From the NCBI GenBank assembly GCA_003054695.1, contig QAZA01000017.1:124001-188000 (forward strand): a stretch of 64,000 nt of DNA. The letters run 5' to 3'. The stretch's first letter is position 1. Every line of letters starts with the position of its first letter. Both the position numbers and the translations under genes were made by a program. This document shows, piece by piece, positions 55,251 through 63,765 of this stretch. Source of the DNA: Verrucomicrobia bacterium LW23 (GTDB taxonomy: Bacteria; Verrucomicrobiota; Verrucomicrobiia; Methylacidiphilales; UBA1321). Below the pieces are notes generated by a model. That model ran no database searches, was not told the DNA's origin, and saw only the letters and a list, made by a program, of their open reading frames with translations.

Positions 55251-55727
55251 TCATTCCACATACTTCTTCCACTCTTCCCCCTCTGCTACCTCGCGGATTA
55301 TCTCATTGCGACGGGCAAGGAAGTTCCGCATATAATTCTTAAGCAACAAAGCATCTACAGCAGTACCCAATAGCCCAAAGGGAGAATTATAATCAAAAAT
55401 CTCGCGCACGAACGTAAGATCGTTCGACACGCTGCGAAAATAATGATCATGATCGAATCGGGCAAATACACCCCGTACCATGGAGTCGCGAAAATGCTCG
55501 GGTCGGGAGAACGCGGTAATGCGGGCCGTAAGGGTCTGCCAGACGCCGAAGTGGCGGGCGCGCCAGGTAACCTCCTGGCCCATGCCAATGAGACCGCGCG
55601 TCACACCGCCGATGGCACGCTCGCCTGTGGCCTCCGCGGAGCGCATGTGCAGGTCGATGCTCCGGGTGAGATCAAAAACACGCTCGACAGGCGCGCGAAT
55701 TGTGGATTCGAGAGTGAGGACAGGCAT
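55251..55727 (-). CDS. SRPBCC (START/Bet v1-like) ligand-binding protein
   Basis: I use ATG 55727 (MPVLTLESTIRAPVERVFDL); ATG 55739 or 55766 are alternatives. 158 residues. The N-terminal ESTIRAPVERVFDLTRSIDL is typical of SRPBCC cell-division-inhibitor-like/polyketide cyclase proteins, followed by GMGQEVTWRARHFG and a C-terminal helix (LLLKNYMRNFLARRNEIIRE). The ligand is unknown. It converges with nadE and is divergent from pncA. Confidence 0.8.
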   Translation of the reverse strand: MPVLTLESTIRAPVERVFDLTRSIDLHMRSAEATGERAIGGVTRGLIGMGQEVTWRARHFGVWQTLTARITAFSRPEHFRDSMVRGVFARFDHDHYFRSVSNDLTFVREIFDYNSPFGLLGTAVDALLLKNYMRNFLARRNEIIREVAEGEEWKKYVE

Positions 55728-55816
55728 CGCAAGGCGCATAGTAGCGCCGCCGCAGCTGTCGCGCAATCCCCCTCGCCTTCTATCCCTAAGGCGTTGCTTT
55801 TCAACACTTTGCTGCT

Positions 55817-56476
55817 ATGATATCATCACACCTCCCTCCGCCGGATACCGCCCTTATTCTTGTCGACATCCAGAACGACTTCCTGCCCGGCGGCTCCCTG
55901 GCCGTGCCGGACGGCGATGCCATTATACCGCTTGTCAACGAGGCGATGGCCCTCGGTGCCTTCCACGTTATCGCGACGCGCGACTGGCACCCTGCAAACC
56001 ATTGCTCGTTTGCCGCAAACCATCCTGGAAAGGAGCCGTTTGATTCCGCAATCATCGGCGGCCTTCCGACAACGCTATGGCCAACCCATTGCGTACAAAA
56101 TACTTATGGTGCCGAATTCGGGCCGGCGCTCGATCAGTCGCGCATCGATTATGTGTTCTCCAAAGGCATGGGCGAGGACGTTGAAAGCTTCAGCGGCTTC
56201 TACGATGCACGGCGCAAGCCCACGCTCCTGGGCGAGTACTTGAGAGAGACGGGCATCCGCCAGGTTGTCGTGGCCGGACTCGCCACCGACTATTGCGTGC
56301 GGGCCACCGTGATTGACGCGCTGTCATACGGCTTTCCTACCTCCGTGTGGCTGAGCGCCTGCCGGGGCATTGATGCCCAGGCTGGAGATATTGACCGGGC
56401 GGTTGCCGAGATGGAAGCGGCCGGAGCTGTCGCCGTCCGCGCGCGCTCGGCAGTGTCTCTGCTGGCGTTGGTATAA
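55817..56476 (+). CDS. pncA: Nicotinamidase/pyrazinamidase PncA
   Basis: 219 residues. Catalytic triad of the isochorismatase-like fold: Asp in ILVDIQNDFLPGG, Lys in YVFSKGMGED, Cys in LATDYCVRATV. The metal site is TRDWHPANHCSF and the substrate-site WPTHCVQNTYGAEF. It converts nicotinamide to nicotinate, feeding the salvage route to NAD that ends with NadE, encoded 0.7 kb upstream. All key residues are present. Confidence 0.93.
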   Translation: MISSHLPPPDTALILVDIQNDFLPGGSLAVPDGDAIIPLVNEAMALGAFHVIATRDWHPANHCSFAANHPGKEPFDSAIIGGLPTTLWPTHCVQNTYGAEFGPALDQSRIDYVFSKGMGEDVESFSGFYDARRKPTLLGEYLRETGIRQVVVAGLATDYCVRATVIDALSYGFPTSVWLSACRGIDAQAGDIDRAVAEMEAAGAVAVRARSAVSLLALV

Positions 56477-56509
56477 GTTACTGTCGCTACGGCATTTAGA
56501 TTGGGTGTG

Positions 56510-56532
56510 GTGTCACCTCCATTTGGTGTGAC
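56510..56532. promoter_or_regulatory. Inverted repeat upstream of the NUDIX gene
   Basis: TGTCAC (56510-56515) and GTGACA (56527-56532), perfect 6-bp arms with an 11-base spacer, within a GGTGT-rich stretch 58-80 bases before the NUDIX ATG. It may be an operator; the sequence does not match the NrtR consensus that I remember. Confidence 0.25.
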
Positions 56533-56589
56533 ATCGCGTACAGATCTGCTACATTCGCGCAGAAGCACGCTACTTTCACTTCCTTTTTC

Positions 56590-57135
56590 ATGGCTATTCA
56601 AACTGTCGAACCCCTTGTAAAGAACGTTAAGTATGAAGGCAGATTCCTTCGCTTTGTCGAAGCCGGTGGCTGGGAGTATGTAGAAAGAACAAAAGTAAGT
56701 GGTATTGTTGTTATCCTGGCCGTAACGCCGGAAAACAAGATGATTTTTGTTGAGCAGTACCGCCCTCCCATCGCCAGCCTGTGTCTTGAAATTCCCGCCG
56801 GGCTGGCTGGCGATATTGTGGGGCAGGAGCTGGAGGCCCTGGAGATTGCCGCCTCGCGCGAATTGCTGGAAGAGACTGGATATCAGGCAGATACGATGAC
56901 TTATCTTACCCACGGAGCGAGCTCCGCCGGGCTGTGCACCGAAATCGTGACCTTCTTTCGCGCCGAGGGACTGAAAAAGGTTACCCTGGGCGGCGGAGAT
57001 GCCTCGGAGCAAATCAATGTCATCGAGGTGCCGCTGAATGAGGTGGCCGACTGGTTGCAGAAGCGCATTTCGGGCGGCGCTTATGTGGACTTTAAAGTTT
57101 ACACCGCGCTCTTTTTTGCCCTGCAAAAGGCATAG
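56590..57135 (+). CDS. NUDIX hydrolase, ADP-ribose pyrophosphatase-like
   Basis: 181 residues. The NUDIX core ASRELLEETGYQ is intact, but the segment before it, PAGLAGDIVGQELEALE, is five residues longer than the usual G-x5-E spacing. Family members with AGL plus YRPPI (EQYRPPIASLCLEIPAG) are ADP-ribose pyrophosphatases, which hydrolyse ADP-ribose to AMP and ribose 5-phosphate. The ADP-ribosylglycohydrolase gene 47 bases downstream would supply free ADP-ribose, so the two probably act in sequence. Confidence 0.85.
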   Translation: MAIQTVEPLVKNVKYEGRFLRFVEAGGWEYVERTKVSGIVVILAVTPENKMIFVEQYRPPIASLCLEIPAGLAGDIVGQELEALEIAASRELLEETGYQADTMTYLTHGASSAGLCTEIVTFFRAEGLKKVTLGGGDASEQINVIEVPLNEVADWLQKRISGGAYVDFKVYTALFFALQKA

Positions 57136-57182
57136 TACCCCGTCGCTAGCCTGTTCTGCAACGTCCTTATAAACAGCCATTT

Positions 57183-58253
57183 ATGAAGCCCACTGAACGC
57201 GCGTTTGCCGGCTTGTGGGGCTCCGTTATCGGCGACGCCCTTGGGGTGCCGGTGGAGTTCCAGAGCCGGGCGCGCCTGGACGCTGATCCGGTGACGGACA
57301 TGCGCAGCTTCGGCTCCCACAACCAGCCGCCGGGCACCTGGTCGGATGATACGTCGATGATGCTCGGCATTATCGATAGCCTGCTGGAGCGCGATGTGTT
57401 TGATACCGAGGATATTGCAAAACGCTTTATACGCTGGTACCGCGACGGCGAGTACACCCCGCACGGCCGCGTCTTTGATATCGGCGGCACGACGGCGCAG
57501 GCGCTGACCCGCTATGAGCAGCACCGCGTTCCCGCAGAGCAGGCGGGGATGACCGGCGAGCACAGCAATGGCAACGGCGCCCTCATGCGCACGCTGCCGC
57601 TGGCGCTGGCTTACTCGCACCTGCCGGCCGCGGAGATGGCGGAGCGGGTGGAGCGCGTGGCCTCCATCACCCACGGCCACGCCGTCTCGCGCATGAGCTG
57701 CGTGCACTATTGCCTTGTCGCGCGCCGCGTCATGTCCGGCCAGCCGCTGGAGGGCAGCCTGCACGCGGCTAACCTGGAGTTTGCGGAGCTTTACCGTGGG
57801 CGGCCGGAGGAGCTTTATCTGCCGCGCTTTCACAGGTTGTTGGATGCGAGCATCTTAACGCAGCCGCGCTCGGAGATTCAGTCGAGCGGCTACACCATCC
57901 ACACGCTGGAGGCCGCCATCTGGTGCACCCACCGCGCCGCCACGTTTGAGGAGGCGGTGCTCGCGGCGGTCAATCTTGGCGAGGACACCGACACCACAGG
58001 GATGGTGACGGGCGGCCTGGCCGCGATGATCCACGGAATCGCCACGCCCGAGGTGCGCAACTGGGCGCGGGTGATTGTGCGCACCAAGGATCTGCAAGGC
58101 AAGTTCAAGTCCTTTATCAGCAAGATGTTGGAGACGCAGATGAGGACGTCGCTGTACGAAAAGTTCTCCAGGCTGGCCAAGGGCGCGCAGGCGGCGAGCC
58201 CTCATTCGGTGGCAGCGTCGGCACAGCCGCAAAACCCCGGCGGGCTGGTGTAG
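57183..58253 (+). CDS. ADP-ribosylglycohydrolase family protein (DraG-like)
   Basis: 356 residues. GLWGSVIGDALGVPVEF and WSDDTSMMLGI give the first metal-binding acidic cluster; GNGALMRTLPLAL is in the middle; GEDTDTTGMVTGGLAAMIHG supplies the second acidic cluster binding the Mg pair. These are the family hallmarks of enzymes that remove ADP-ribose from proteins, nucleic acids or small molecules. Length and motifs are complete; the C-terminal ~30 residues are Ala/Ser-rich and probably disordered. It lies after the NUDIX gene on the same strand. Confidence 0.9.
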   Translation: MKPTERAFAGLWGSVIGDALGVPVEFQSRARLDADPVTDMRSFGSHNQPPGTWSDDTSMMLGIIDSLLERDVFDTEDIAKRFIRWYRDGEYTPHGRVFDIGGTTAQALTRYEQHRVPAEQAGMTGEHSNGNGALMRTLPLALAYSHLPAAEMAERVERVASITHGHAVSRMSCVHYCLVARRVMSGQPLEGSLHAANLEFAELYRGRPEELYLPRFHRLLDASILTQPRSEIQSSGYTIHTLEAAIWCTHRAATFEEAVLAAVNLGEDTDTTGMVTGGLAAMIHGIATPEVRNWARVIVRTKDLQGKFKSFISKMLETQMRTSLYEKFSRLAKGAQAASPHSVAASAQPQNPGGLV

Positions 58254-58284
58254 CATTTCACCCGGCATGGGTGGCAGCTTGTGT

Positions 58285-59241
58285 CTACACGGGGCTGTAG
58301 TCCAGGCCGGCGACTTCCTGAGCGGCGCGGACGATGTTGGTCCACAGTTCGCTGTCGCGGATGACGACGGTCTGATCAATAAGGCTGAGTTTGCCAAGGC
58401 CCGCGGCAGCGAGCATATGGCTGGGCACTTTGAGGAACACGCGGTACACCGCAAGCTGCCCCTTGGTGCCACCACCGGCTTTGGCAATGATGGCGTCCAC
58501 CAACGGCTTAAGCTGCTGGCCCTGTGGAAGTTGCGTTTGCTTTTGCGCGGGGGGTACGGCCGGTTGAGGCTGGGGCCGGGGAGCGACAGGCTGGGACGCC
58601 GCAGCGGGTGCGGCGGCTCGTGTGGCGGGCTGCCCGGCGGCGAAGCCAGGGGGCACCGGCGCGGCTGGGGAGGGCCCGCGACCGGAGGTTACGCCGGCGC
58701 GGGTTGGCAAGGCGCTGGGCGCACGCTGGGCGAGCGGGGCGGCCTGCTGCTGAGCGGTGGCGGGAGCGGCGGCTTCCGGCGCAACCGCTTGCGGGGCAGG
58801 CACTTCTACAGCCGCAACGGGCGCGGGTGCGGCGGCGGCGGTGGGCGTATGGGCTTGCAGGGTGCCCAGGGCATTGGTCAGCGCTTGCTCCAGCTGGGCG
58901 ATGCGGGCGGCGACAAGCTCGACGGCGGAGAGCATGGCTTTATGCTCGGCCACTCGCTCGGCGTTGGCGCTGGTGGCGCGTTCCTTTTTGCCGTGGGACT
59001 GGCTGGCGTGCCAGTAGTCTCCGTAGTTAATGGCCTCGGCCTTGATGAGGCCGTGGGTCAGCAGGCGCTCCAGCGATTCGGTTATGGCGAACTCGCTGAT
59101 GCCCAGGTCCTTGGCAACGGAGCTTGCCGGCTTTACGCCGTCGCAGTGCTCCAGCAGTTGCCAGTCATGGTAATACAGCAGCGGCTCGGCGCCTACGTGG
59201 CTGCAGGCGGAGGTACGGCGGTAGGGCAGGTGCGGGTTCAT
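58285..59241 (-). CDS. Winged-helix-like protein with Ala/Pro-rich linker, signalling operon
   Basis: 318 residues. N-terminal ~20-75 looks like a winged helix (LLEHCDGVKPASSVAKDLGI followed by AITESLERLLTHGLIKAE). A short coiled coil (~95-130) precedes a long Ala/Pro/Gln linker (~130-240), and the last ~75 residues form a folded domain (QLAVYRVFLKVPSHMLAAAG, IDQTVVIRDSELW). I know no name for this architecture. The start lies 3 bases beyond the stop of the CheX-like gene upstream, so it belongs to the operon. It may be the DNA-binding or effector output, or another partner of the pathway (inference). Confidence 0.6.
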   Translation of the reverse strand: MNPHLPYRRTSACSHVGAEPLLYYHDWQLLEHCDGVKPASSVAKDLGISEFAITESLERLLTHGLIKAEAINYGDYWHASQSHGKKERATSANAERVAEHKAMLSAVELVAARIAQLEQALTNALGTLQAHTPTAAAAPAPVAAVEVPAPQAVAPEAAAPATAQQQAAPLAQRAPSALPTRAGVTSGRGPSPAAPVPPGFAAGQPATRAAAPAAASQPVAPRPQPQPAVPPAQKQTQLPQGQQLKPLVDAIIAKAGGGTKGQLAVYRVFLKVPSHMLAAAGLGKLSLIDQTVVIRDSELWTNIVRAAQEVAGLDYSPV

Positions 59242-59244
59242 CGT

Positions 59245-59709
59245 TTAGGAGGGAAGGACGGCGGCCTCGGGGGCAAGTACAATGCCAAGAATGCCCTTGT
59301 GGCTCTCCCAGTTAATGTCGTAGGCAAACTGGGGCATGCCCTCGGGTATGGGCAGGTCTTCGCCCTTGGAGATGGCGATGGGGAGGGAGACACGGAAGCT
59401 GCTGCCAAAGTGCTCGCGCGCGTTGCTGGTAACAATGCTGGCGATTTCGCCAACGGCATCGCGAATCATCTCGGAGTCCTGCTGCTGCTCGCCCAGTTTG
59501 GTGAGCAGTGTGCGCGCCATGGGCTGGGTAAACGAGATGTAGATCCAACCAGGGGATGCGCCGCTGAAACGGATAAAGCCGGTGTAATCGAGCAGGCGGG
59601 GTGTGCCAAACTCGATGGAGGGGCTGCCAAGCTGGGGCGTGCTGCGGGTGGAGGCACTGAAGTAGTTGCAGATAAGTTGCACGAATACCGCGAGTTGTGC
59701 GTCGTCCAT
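59245..59709 (-). CDS. CheX-like protein with altered ExxN motif
   Basis: I chose ATG 59709 (MDDAQLAVFVQL), 154 residues; the frame opens at 59733. The CheC/CheX-type fold is seen in DYTGFIRFSGASPGWIYISF and the central helix AVGEIASIVTSNAREHFG. In CheX this helix carries the catalytic pair ExxN; here it is GEIASI, Ser in place of Asn, so phosphatase activity may be lost. Its paralog 210 bases upstream keeps Asn. It may instead be a binding or regulatory subunit in the same operon. Confidence 0.75.
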   Translation of the reverse strand: MDDAQLAVFVQLICNYFSASTRSTPQLGSPSIEFGTPRLLDYTGFIRFSGASPGWIYISFTQPMARTLLTKLGEQQQDSEMIRDAVGEIASIVTSNAREHFGSSFRVSLPIAISKGEDLPIPEGMPQFAYDINWESHKGILGIVLAPEAAVLPS

Positions 59710-59918
59710 AGGCGAGGGTCCAATTGCCGGCATGTGGTCGGCGGGTGTGGGGGAAGAGGCTGCGGCTGGATAGCGGAGGAGACTTGGATGTAAACTGGTT
59801 AGGGTAGTTTACCCCATTTCCCTTTCACGGTCCAGACGTACGCGGTCTTTGGGTGAAGTATCGGCCCTTTTCCGGCAGAAAGAACCGATTTCGGTCCGAA
59901 TCTTCAGCCCATGGCGCC

Positions 59919-60368
59919 CTATTTGTTTGTTATGGCGATGACCATGAACGACTTATGCTTCTGCCAGGTAATCGGGATGATGAAGTGGGGAATTTCCTTC
60001 GGCAGGCGAACGGTGGATATACCCTGGATGACGACGGGCACCGAGATGAGGAAGCCGGCGCCGAGATCACGCTGCGCGTTGCCGGCGATGGTGTTGGCAA
60101 TCTCGCCGACAAAATCAAGCACAAGCTCGGGGTGGGTGTTTTGCTCGCCCACGGTTTTCATCAGTTGCTCCAGCATCTCTCGCGTGGCGGAGAAATAGAC
60201 GCAGCCGCGATAGGAGCCGGAGATGCCGATGACAGCGGCGCAATCGAGCAGAAAGTCGTCGTTATCGGGTTCCTTAAGGTACGGAAGGCCGACTTCGGCG
60301 TGCTGTTGGGCGACTGTCTCGAAGTAGCGGACGGCGCCGGCGACAAAGGTTTTCAGTTGGGTTTCCAT
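59919..60368 (-). CDS. cheX: CheX-like CheY-P phosphatase
   Basis: 149 residues. GISGSYRGCVYFSATREM and the helix FVGEIANTIAGNAQRDLG contain the ExxN pair (Glu and Asn) used for CheY-P dephosphorylation; the C-terminal FIIPITWQKHKSFMVIAI is the usual last strand pair. It should reset the CheY encoded 157 bases upstream. The next gene downstream encodes a CheX paralog. Confidence 0.85.
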   Translation of the reverse strand: METQLKTFVAGAVRYFETVAQQHAEVGLPYLKEPDNDDFLLDCAAVIGISGSYRGCVYFSATREMLEQLMKTVGEQNTHPELVLDFVGEIANTIAGNAQRDLGAGFLISVPVVIQGISTVRLPKEIPHFIIPITWQKHKSFMVIAITNK

Positions 60369-60524
60369 AGGACAACAAAAGGGCGAAAGGTTGGCGGATC
60401 GAGGGGAGTTGAGCAGATGCGACCGCCGCGTGCCCGGGCTGTTAGCGCTGTGAAAGCGCTTCGGGCGGGTGGCGGCGGGGCGGGCTGCTTGTGGGTGCCC
60501 GGAGCGCGAAGGGGGGCTCCGGTG

Positions 60525-60884
60525 TTAGTCTTCCAGCACGTCCGCCACAGCCTCGCGCAGGGAGTCCTCGTTGAAGGGCTTGAGCAGGAAGCCGTTGGCG
60601 CCGCGCTTGAGGGCCTCTACGGCCATGGAGCGATCCGAAAGGGCGGAGATCACGAGGATGCGCGAGGTGGCGTTGACGCGGCGAATGGCTTCGACACAGG
60701 TCAGGCCGTCCATCTCGGGCATGGTGATATCCATGGTGATGAGATCCGGGACAAAGTCGTTGAGGGCACGGAGGGCTGCCTTGCCGGTGTTGGCCGTGCG
60801 GATCTCCTTGATATTGAACGACTCCGCATGGCGCTCGATAGCACGGCGGATGAAGTTGGAATCATCAACAATAAGTAATTTCAC
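60525..60884 (-). CDS. cheY: Stand-alone receiver domain, CheY-like
   Basis: GTG 60884 gives MKLLIVDDSNFIRRAIERHA and 119 residues, the usual CheY length; the frame runs to 60962, but the extra 26 residues do not look like a receiver. Acidic pair VDDS, phospho-Asp in DLITMDITMPEMDG, Thr/Ser in VISALSD, Lys in FLLKPFNE. No output domain. It should be phosphorylated by the transmembrane CheA-like kinase encoded upstream and dephosphorylated by CheX. Confidence 0.9.
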   Translation of the reverse strand: MKLLIVDDSNFIRRAIERHAESFNIKEIRTANTGKAALRALNDFVPDLITMDITMPEMDGLTCVEAIRRVNATSRILVISALSDRSMAVEALKRGANGFLLKPFNEDSLREAVADVLED

Positions 60885-61344
60885 GAAGGGTAGAGGGATT
60901 GTGTGGACTAGTCGAACGATGGCGGACGGAACGGACCGCGACAGGCCTTTGGGTAAGGGCATCGGCGGACCGGGCTGGCAACCTCAAGATCGCAGGCAGA
61001 CAAGCGGCGAATAACACGCGGTGGCTGCACGATAAAGGTGTAATACAGCAGGCGGATACTTGGGTAAAGTCGAAATGCATTGATGCGCAATATCTTACAC
61101 ATCAGTACATAAGCATCGGGGGCAATCAGTGCAGGGTTACTACGGGTTACATAGGCGTGGGTAAAAGGCCGGAGAGGAACGATGACGATGAGCTTGATGC
61201 AACGAGCACCCGTACGGGCCGGGAGGTTGCGCGGAGGGGCGCGGGAAGCAATGTGCGGAAGGGGCACTTGCGGGACATCACTGCGGGCAAAGCCACCACA
61301 AGTCCCCTCCCCGTCGACGGGGCAACGGGGGGGGGGGCGGCCGA
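60885..61344. other. 460-base gap between kinase and cheY
   Basis: No gene is supported. An 11-base G run (61327-61337) lies 7 bases beyond the kinase stop on the + strand. A part-AT-rich stretch (61030-61150) lies before cheY and may carry its promoter. The distance means cheY could be transcribed separately from the kinase. Confidence 0.4.
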
Positions 61345-63651
61345 TCAGTTGCGCAGGGCGGCCGTGCGGCTGGATTCGGCGTCCGCGTCTTCCTCCGCGC
61401 CGGCAAGGTTCCTGGAGCCCAGGCGGAAGTAGTACTCGCAGTTGATCTTAGGCTCGGAGCACACGGCGATTTCGCCGCCGCACTGCTCCACAATGGCATT
61501 GTAGACAAAGTCCATGCCAACGCCGCGGCCGGCATCCACGGTAACGCCTTCGCTGGTGCTGAAGCCGGGGTGGAAGATGAGGCCGGCAAGCGCATCGTGG
61601 TCATACTTTGCCGCGTCGGCTTCGGCAATCATGTCCATATCGATGGCGCGCCTGAGGATCTTGCTGTAGTCCAGGCCGCGACCGTCGTCCATAAAGTGGA
61701 TGCCTTCGACGCCGCCCTCCTGGTTGTAAAGCAGGGCGATGGTGATGACGCCTTCGACATCCTTGCCGGCCTTCTTGCGCTCCTCGGGCGTCTCAATGCC
61801 GTGCGTGACGGCGTTGCGCACCAGCTGAATCAGCACGTCTCTTATCGTCTGGTGGATATCGGTGCGGAAAGCGTTGACGTCGAACTCGCTCGTCTCCAGT
61901 CGCACTTTCTTCTCCTGACGGCCAGCGATGGTGTTGGCCAGGTTGGCCAGGCCGGCGATGATGTCATCCCCGGGCGCCACGACGCCGTTGGTGGGTTTGC
62001 CGGGCTTGCCGCCGCCCGCGTTGGCCTTCTCGTTCTCCGGCAGGGCCAGCTGCTGGGCCCGGGTGGGGGCGCCGGTGCCGATTTGCATGGAGGGCTGGCG
62101 GATGCCGCTCAGACGCTGGCTGATGTCCTGCAGCTCGGTCAAATCGTTGCGCAGCTCCGATTGTGCGATGACCAGCGCCAGGAAGTCGTCGCCCGTCAGC
62201 ACGGGGCGATGGCGCAGGAGGTGGATCTTCTCCTCAAACTCGCCGACAACGCGCTCAAAGTAGGTAAGCTGCAGGTAGGAGGCGCGGCCTTTGATGTTGT
62301 GGACGTGACGGAACACGATATCCAGCGTCTTGCGCAGCTGGTCGGCCTTGCTGCCGCCGCCGGTGGCCTGGGCAAAGTCTTCGGCCTTCAGCACGCCGTT
62401 CAGGGAGTCGAGCTCCTGGCCGGTGGTAACGATGAACTCGCGCACCTGGGCGGGCTCCACGTGCAGGATGCCCAGGAGCAGGTCGAACTGGCGCTCCTTG
62501 CGTTTTTCCGAGGCGCGCAGTTCCTGCTCCAGCTGAACGCGTTGCGTCACGTCGTTGACGGTGACGAGCACCTGCTCCACTTCGCCGTCGCGCATAATGC
62601 GGCGGAAGGAGAAGCCGAGATAGCGGGTGACGAACCCGCCTTCGGGCTTGGAGAAGTTGACTTCCAGTTCCTCCAGCGGGTTAACTTTAAGCACCTGGCG
62701 CTCCTTCAGCGCTTTGTTAAACAGCAGCTCAAAGTAGTCGCGGGTGGTGTTATACATCTTTTCGGTCAGCAGGCGCTGCAGCAGGTTCAGCAGGTTCATG
62801 CCGGCCAGGTTATTCATGCGGAAAATCGCTTCGACTTCTCGCGAGTACTTGTCGCCGATCACCCCTTTCTGGTCGATAAGGATCAGGCCCTGCAGCACGG
62901 TGTCGAGAATCAGATCGGACTGCTGCTTGGAGCGCGCCAGTTCCGCGGACGATGTCTCGAGATCCTTGGTGGTTTGCTCCAGCTGCGAAACGGTTTGGGA
63001 GAGCGCGTCGGCGGAGGAGCGCACGCGGCCCAGCAGCACGGTAACCGGGATGACCAGACCGGCACCGACGGCCAGGAGCACCGCCACGATGTTGCGCGGA
63101 ATTTCCAGGGACGACATACGCGCGGCGTTGTACGCATACTCTTCCGTCGTAAGGGCTTCCGACGCGGTGTCGAACACCTGGGAGTTTTTGTCCAGGTAGG
63201 CGATGGCCTTCTCGATGCGCGTCAAGTCGGCCGCGCCGGAGGCGACGATTTCGGAGATATCGGTATCCAGGGGTACCCACACCTTTTCCACGCCGCGCAC
63301 CGTCTCGCGGGCAACCTGCGTCTCGATGGGACGCAGCACGGCGTCGCGGCCAGTAACCGCCTTGATCATACCACCGCGCACGAAGCCGTCGAGCAGGGTA
63401 TTCATACGGGTGCGGTGGCCATCCAGCGCTTTGAGGTCATCCGCCGAGGGCTTTTCGCCGTTTCGGATCTGGGTGCGCATCTGCACCAGGGATTTGTAGA
63501 TGCGCAGGGGGAGGATACGTTCGCGAAGGGAGTTGTACACAACTTCCTTGGAAACGGAACTTTCCTCAGCCATGGCCTGGCTGAAGTGGTAGAGGAGACC
63601 CACCATGACGGCGAGGAGGGCGACAAGTCCCGCGATGATTAGTGTACGCAT
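61345..63651 (-). CDS. Transmembrane CheA-like kinase: sensor-TM-PAS-Hpt-HATPase
   Basis: 768 residues. First membrane helix ~5-21 (IIAGLVALLAVMVGLLYHF), a ~165-residue periplasmic helical sensor, second helix ~187-208 (NIVAVLLAVGAGLVIPVTVLL), coiled coil (~215-245), PAS (~250-375), then an Hpt-like helical bundle with His in VFRHVHNIKGRAS, a linker, and a CheA-type HATPase: LIQLVRNAVTHGIETPEER, MDDGRGLDYSK, and HPGFSTSEGVTVDAGRGVGM. No CheW-like (P5) domain and no receiver follow. The combination of sensor and CheA-type catalytic region in one membrane protein is unusual; it may phosphorylate CheY directly without receptor and adaptor. Confidence 0.82.
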   Translation of the reverse strand: MRTLIIAGLVALLAVMVGLLYHFSQAMAEESSVSKEVVYNSLRERILPLRIYKSLVQMRTQIRNGEKPSADDLKALDGHRTRMNTLLDGFVRGGMIKAVTGRDAVLRPIETQVARETVRGVEKVWVPLDTDISEIVASGAADLTRIEKAIAYLDKNSQVFDTASEALTTEEYAYNAARMSSLEIPRNIVAVLLAVGAGLVIPVTVLLGRVRSSADALSQTVSQLEQTTKDLETSSAELARSKQQSDLILDTVLQGLILIDQKGVIGDKYSREVEAIFRMNNLAGMNLLNLLQRLLTEKMYNTTRDYFELLFNKALKERQVLKVNPLEELEVNFSKPEGGFVTRYLGFSFRRIMRDGEVEQVLVTVNDVTQRVQLEQELRASEKRKERQFDLLLGILHVEPAQVREFIVTTGQELDSLNGVLKAEDFAQATGGGSKADQLRKTLDIVFRHVHNIKGRASYLQLTYFERVVGEFEEKIHLLRHRPVLTGDDFLALVIAQSELRNDLTELQDISQRLSGIRQPSMQIGTGAPTRAQQLALPENEKANAGGGKPGKPTNGVVAPGDDIIAGLANLANTIAGRQEKKVRLETSEFDVNAFRTDIHQTIRDVLIQLVRNAVTHGIETPEERKKAGKDVEGVITIALLYNQEGGVEGIHFMDDGRGLDYSKILRRAIDMDMIAEADAAKYDHDALAGLIFHPGFSTSEGVTVDAGRGVGMDFVYNAIVEQCGGEIAVCSEPKINCEYYFRLGSRNLAGAEEDADAESSRTAALRN

Positions 63652-63735
63652 AGCTATTGCCTAAATCAATGTCCAAGCAGACTGTATCACAAGTATTGAA
63701 CTCGTGACAATCTCATTTTCCAACTATTAAGTGCG

Positions 63736-63765
63736 ATTATACATCGCCCATCAGCACCGCAACAA
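63736..63765 (-). promoter_or_regulatory. Candidate promoter of the transmembrane kinase gene
   Basis: On the minus strand, TTGTTG (63760-63765) and TATAAT (63736-63741) are 18 bases apart; the start codon is ~85 bases downstream. The -10 box is perfect and the -35 box is weak. Confidence 0.4.

Noticed and set aside
58267-59793. 508-codon Gly-rich frame antisense to the winged-helix and CheX genes
   Set aside because: Gly-rich because the opposite strand encodes Ala/Pro; no domain; spans two real genes.
61327-61337. 11-base G run as a phase-variation tract
   Set aside because: It lies outside coding sequence, 7 bases beyond the kinase stop, and not in a recognised promoter, so it would not switch a frame.
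61570-63642. 690-codon open frame antisense to the transmembrane kinase
   Set aside because: Mirror image of a GC-rich gene; composition and lack of any domain show a shadow frame.
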